Assembly (NCBI GenBank): GCA_016278415.1
Contig: JADQBV010000389.1
Location: 1 to 7,572, forward strand
Source of the DNA: Halanaerobiales bacterium
GTDB lineage: Bacteria; Bacillota_F; Halanaerobiia; Halanaerobiales; DTU029
DNA: 7,572 nt
Direction: 5' to 3'
The position numbers were made by a program, and so were the translations under genes. The notes below the pieces were generated by a model, which was not told where the DNA came from, did no database searches, and was given only the letters and a program-made list of their open reading frames with translations. Positions 6,249 through 7,572 of this stretch are shown in pieces. Each line of letters opens with the position of its first letter. Positions within the stretch are counted from its first letter, which is position 1.

Positions 6249-7529
6249 GTGGGAGGACGCAGAATTATAACCGGACTTGATATTGGGACAACTAAAATTT
6301 GTGCAATTATAGCAGAGGTTTCTGATGATAATAATATAGATATAATTGGAATTGGTATTTCTCCTTCACATGGTTTAAGGAAGGGTATTGTTGTTGATAT
6401 CGATGAAACTAGTCAGGCAATTAAAGAAGCCTACAAAAAAGCAGAACGAATGGCAGGTATTACGATTGACTCTGCCTTTGTTGGTATTGCTGGTGCCCAT
6501 ATATCTTCTTTAAACAGTCATGGTGTTGTTGCTGTTACTGGTGAAGAAAAAGAAATAAAAGATACAGATATTAAAAGGGTTATGGAGGCTGCTAAAATTA
6601 TTCCTTTGTCTGCTGAAGAAGAGATGATTCATGTTCTGGCCCGGGAATTTATAGTAGATGGTTGTGCTGGCATAAAAGACCCTTTAGGGATGTCAGGTGT
6701 TCGGCTTGAAGTTGAGACACATATTATAACTGGTTCAAGTACTTCAATACAGAATCTTGTTAAAAGCGTATTAAGGGCTGGTTTAAATGTTGATGATATA
6801 GTATTAGAGCCTCTTGCTTCCAGTGAATCTGTCTTGACAACAGATGAAAAGGAGCTAGGTGTAGCACTTGTAGATATGGGTGGAGGTACTACTGATTTAG
6901 TTGTATTTCAGGAAGGTAGTATTTGTTACACATCAGTTTTACCAGTTGGAGGTAATCATGTAAGTAATGATATTGCGGTAGGCTTGCGAACACCTATATC
7001 AGAAGCAGAAAAAGTTAAGATTACATATGGGTGTGCATTAAGTGAAATGGCTGGAAAAGATGATTTTATTGATGTATACACAGCTAGTGGTAAAAAACAG
7101 AATCAAGTACCACTAAAAAAATTGTGTGGAGTTATAGAGCCTCGTTTACAAGAAATATTTACACTGATAAAAAGGGAACTTGACCGGGTAGGTCCAAGGG
7201 ATTTAACACCTGCTGGTATAGTTATTACAGGTGGTGCATCCTTACTAAAAGGCGCAGATCAATTAGCAAGTGGTATAATCGATTTGCCTGTTCGTTTGGG
7301 TGAACCTAGCTATATAAATGGATTATCTGATGTTATTGATAATCCTGTGTATATAAAAAAGGGTGGCAAAGTACCTAAAGCAATATTTTCGACAGCAGTT
7401 GGTTTAGTTGAATATGGTGCCCGGTATCATAAACCTGTTAACAAAAAAAATGTTTTTGCTAATGATATAGTTGGAAATTTTTTCGATAAAATAAAGAAAC
7501 TATTTAGTGAATTTAATGACTTTTTTTAG
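6249..7529 (+). CDS. ftsA: Cell division protein FtsA (actin-like membrane tether for FtsZ)
   Basis: FtsA is a peripheral membrane ATPase of the actin/Hsp70 superfamily. It anchors FtsZ filaments to the membrane and recruits later division proteins. The 426 residues show phosphate-1 GLDIGTTK (9-16), an SHS2/1C domain (about 80-160), phosphate-2 VDMGGGTTD (208-216), ELDRVGP (310-316) and the adenosine motif ITGGASLLKG (326-335). The C-terminal stretch 408-426 (VGNFFDKIKKLFSEFNDFF) is a good amphipathic membrane-targeting helix, separated by a linker from the core that ends near GLVEYGARY (385-393). Length and architecture are typical. The start is GTG 6249, 8 nt after GGGAGGAGGT (6231-6240). 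No nearby ATG would keep the N-terminal beta-strand and DIGTTK loop. A 118-nt gap with a sigma-H-like promoter separates it from ftsQ. ftsZ follows after 29 nt, so the two probably share a transcript. Confidence 0.96.
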   Translation: MGGRRIITGLDIGTTKICAIIAEVSDDNNIDIIGIGISPSHGLRKGIVVDIDETSQAIKEAYKKAERMAGITIDSAFVGIAGAHISSLNSHGVVAVTGEEKEIKDTDIKRVMEAAKIIPLSAEEEMIHVLAREFIVDGCAGIKDPLGMSGVRLEVETHIITGSSTSIQNLVKSVLRAGLNVDDIVLEPLASSESVLTTDEKELGVALVDMGGGTTDLVVFQEGSICYTSVLPVGGNHVSNDIAVGLRTPISEAEKVKITYGCALSEMAGKDDFIDVYTASGKKQNQVPLKKLCGVIEPRLQEIFTLIKRELDRVGPRDLTPAGIVITGGASLLKGADQLASGIIDLPVRLGEPSYINGLSDVIDNPVYIKKGGKVPKAIFSTAVGLVEYGARYHKPVNKKNVFANDIVGNFFDKIKKLFSEFNDFF

Positions 7530-7541
7530 ATATAGTTGATT

Positions 7542-7550
7542 AAGGGAGGT
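7542..7550 (+). promoter_or_regulatory. Strong ribosome binding site for the ftsZ TTG start
   Basis: AAGGGAGGT ends 8 nt before TTG 7559, the only start codon at a suitable distance before the window ends. The other TTG, at 7563, runs into TAG after one codon. A near-perfect site paired with a weak initiation codon is notable for a gene whose product is normally abundant. Confidence 0.75.
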
Positions 7551-7558
7551 AACATAAA

Positions 7559-7572
7559 TTGTTTGACATAGG
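7559..7572 (+). CDS. ftsZ: Start of cell division GTPase FtsZ (partial, runs off the window)
   Basis: Only four full codons are visible, reading M-F-D-I from TTG, plus two bases. The identity comes from position: ftsZ directly follows ftsA in almost all dcw clusters, and a strong ribosome binding site is present. A short hydrophobic-acidic start of this type is compatible with FtsZ N-termini in Firmicutes. No GTPase motif can be checked here. Confidence 0.72.

Noticed and set aside
7521..7527. T-run at the end of ftsA as a terminator
   Set aside because: There is no preceding GC-rich stem. The Ts encode the terminal Phe residues of the FtsA membrane helix, and ftsZ follows closely.
1..7572. 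An undescribed biological system
   Set aside because: All complete genes are canonical dcw members with intact motifs. No accessory gene, repeat array or foreign-looking segment was seen.

Overview
This window is a stretch of the dcw (division and cell wall) cluster. All genes are on the + strand, in the order murD, ftsW/spoVE, murG, murC, ftsQ/divIB, ftsA and the first codons of what is almost certainly ftsZ. A short unidentified open frame precedes murD. The DNA is strongly AT-rich, the Shine-Dalgarno sites are strong (GGGAGGAG, AAGGGAGGT) and TTG and GTG starts are used. The FtsW paralogue resembles SpoVE, and an apparent sigma-H promoter lies before ftsA. Together these point to a low-GC Firmicute, probably clostridial or Halanaerobiales-like. 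The placement is an inference from gene order and composition, not from a search. Keeping murC between murG and ftsQ differs from the Bacillus subtilis order (spoVE-murG-murB-divIB, with murC elsewhere).

Layout: 2-160 is the possible 3' end of an unknown gene; it contains a 14-bp palindrome. murD (177-1565) adds D-Glu to UDP-MurNAc-L-Ala. A 110-nt gap with two small back-to-back hairpins and a four-codon mini-ORF leads into ftsW (probable TTG start at 1676). murG follows after 26 nt (probable ATG at 2800). A 122-nt gap with a sigma-A-like promoter candidate precedes murC. ftsQ follows murC after only 17 nt. A 118-nt gap holds a full match to the sigma-H consensus and alternative hairpins beside the ftsA ribosome binding site. 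ftsA then leads after 29 nt to the ftsZ start (TTG at 7559).

How the genes work together: MurC and MurD build the cytoplasmic UDP-MurNAc-peptide. MurG converts lipid I to lipid II. FtsW/SpoVE polymerises lipid II into glycan strands with a partner class B PBP. FtsQ/DivIB scaffolds the septal machinery, and FtsA tethers FtsZ filaments to the membrane. All six complete genes look intact, with their catalytic motifs present. I see no mobile element, CRISPR array, tRNA, rRNA or unfamiliar gene system. The interest lies in start-site choice and in the three gaps of 110 to 122 nt.
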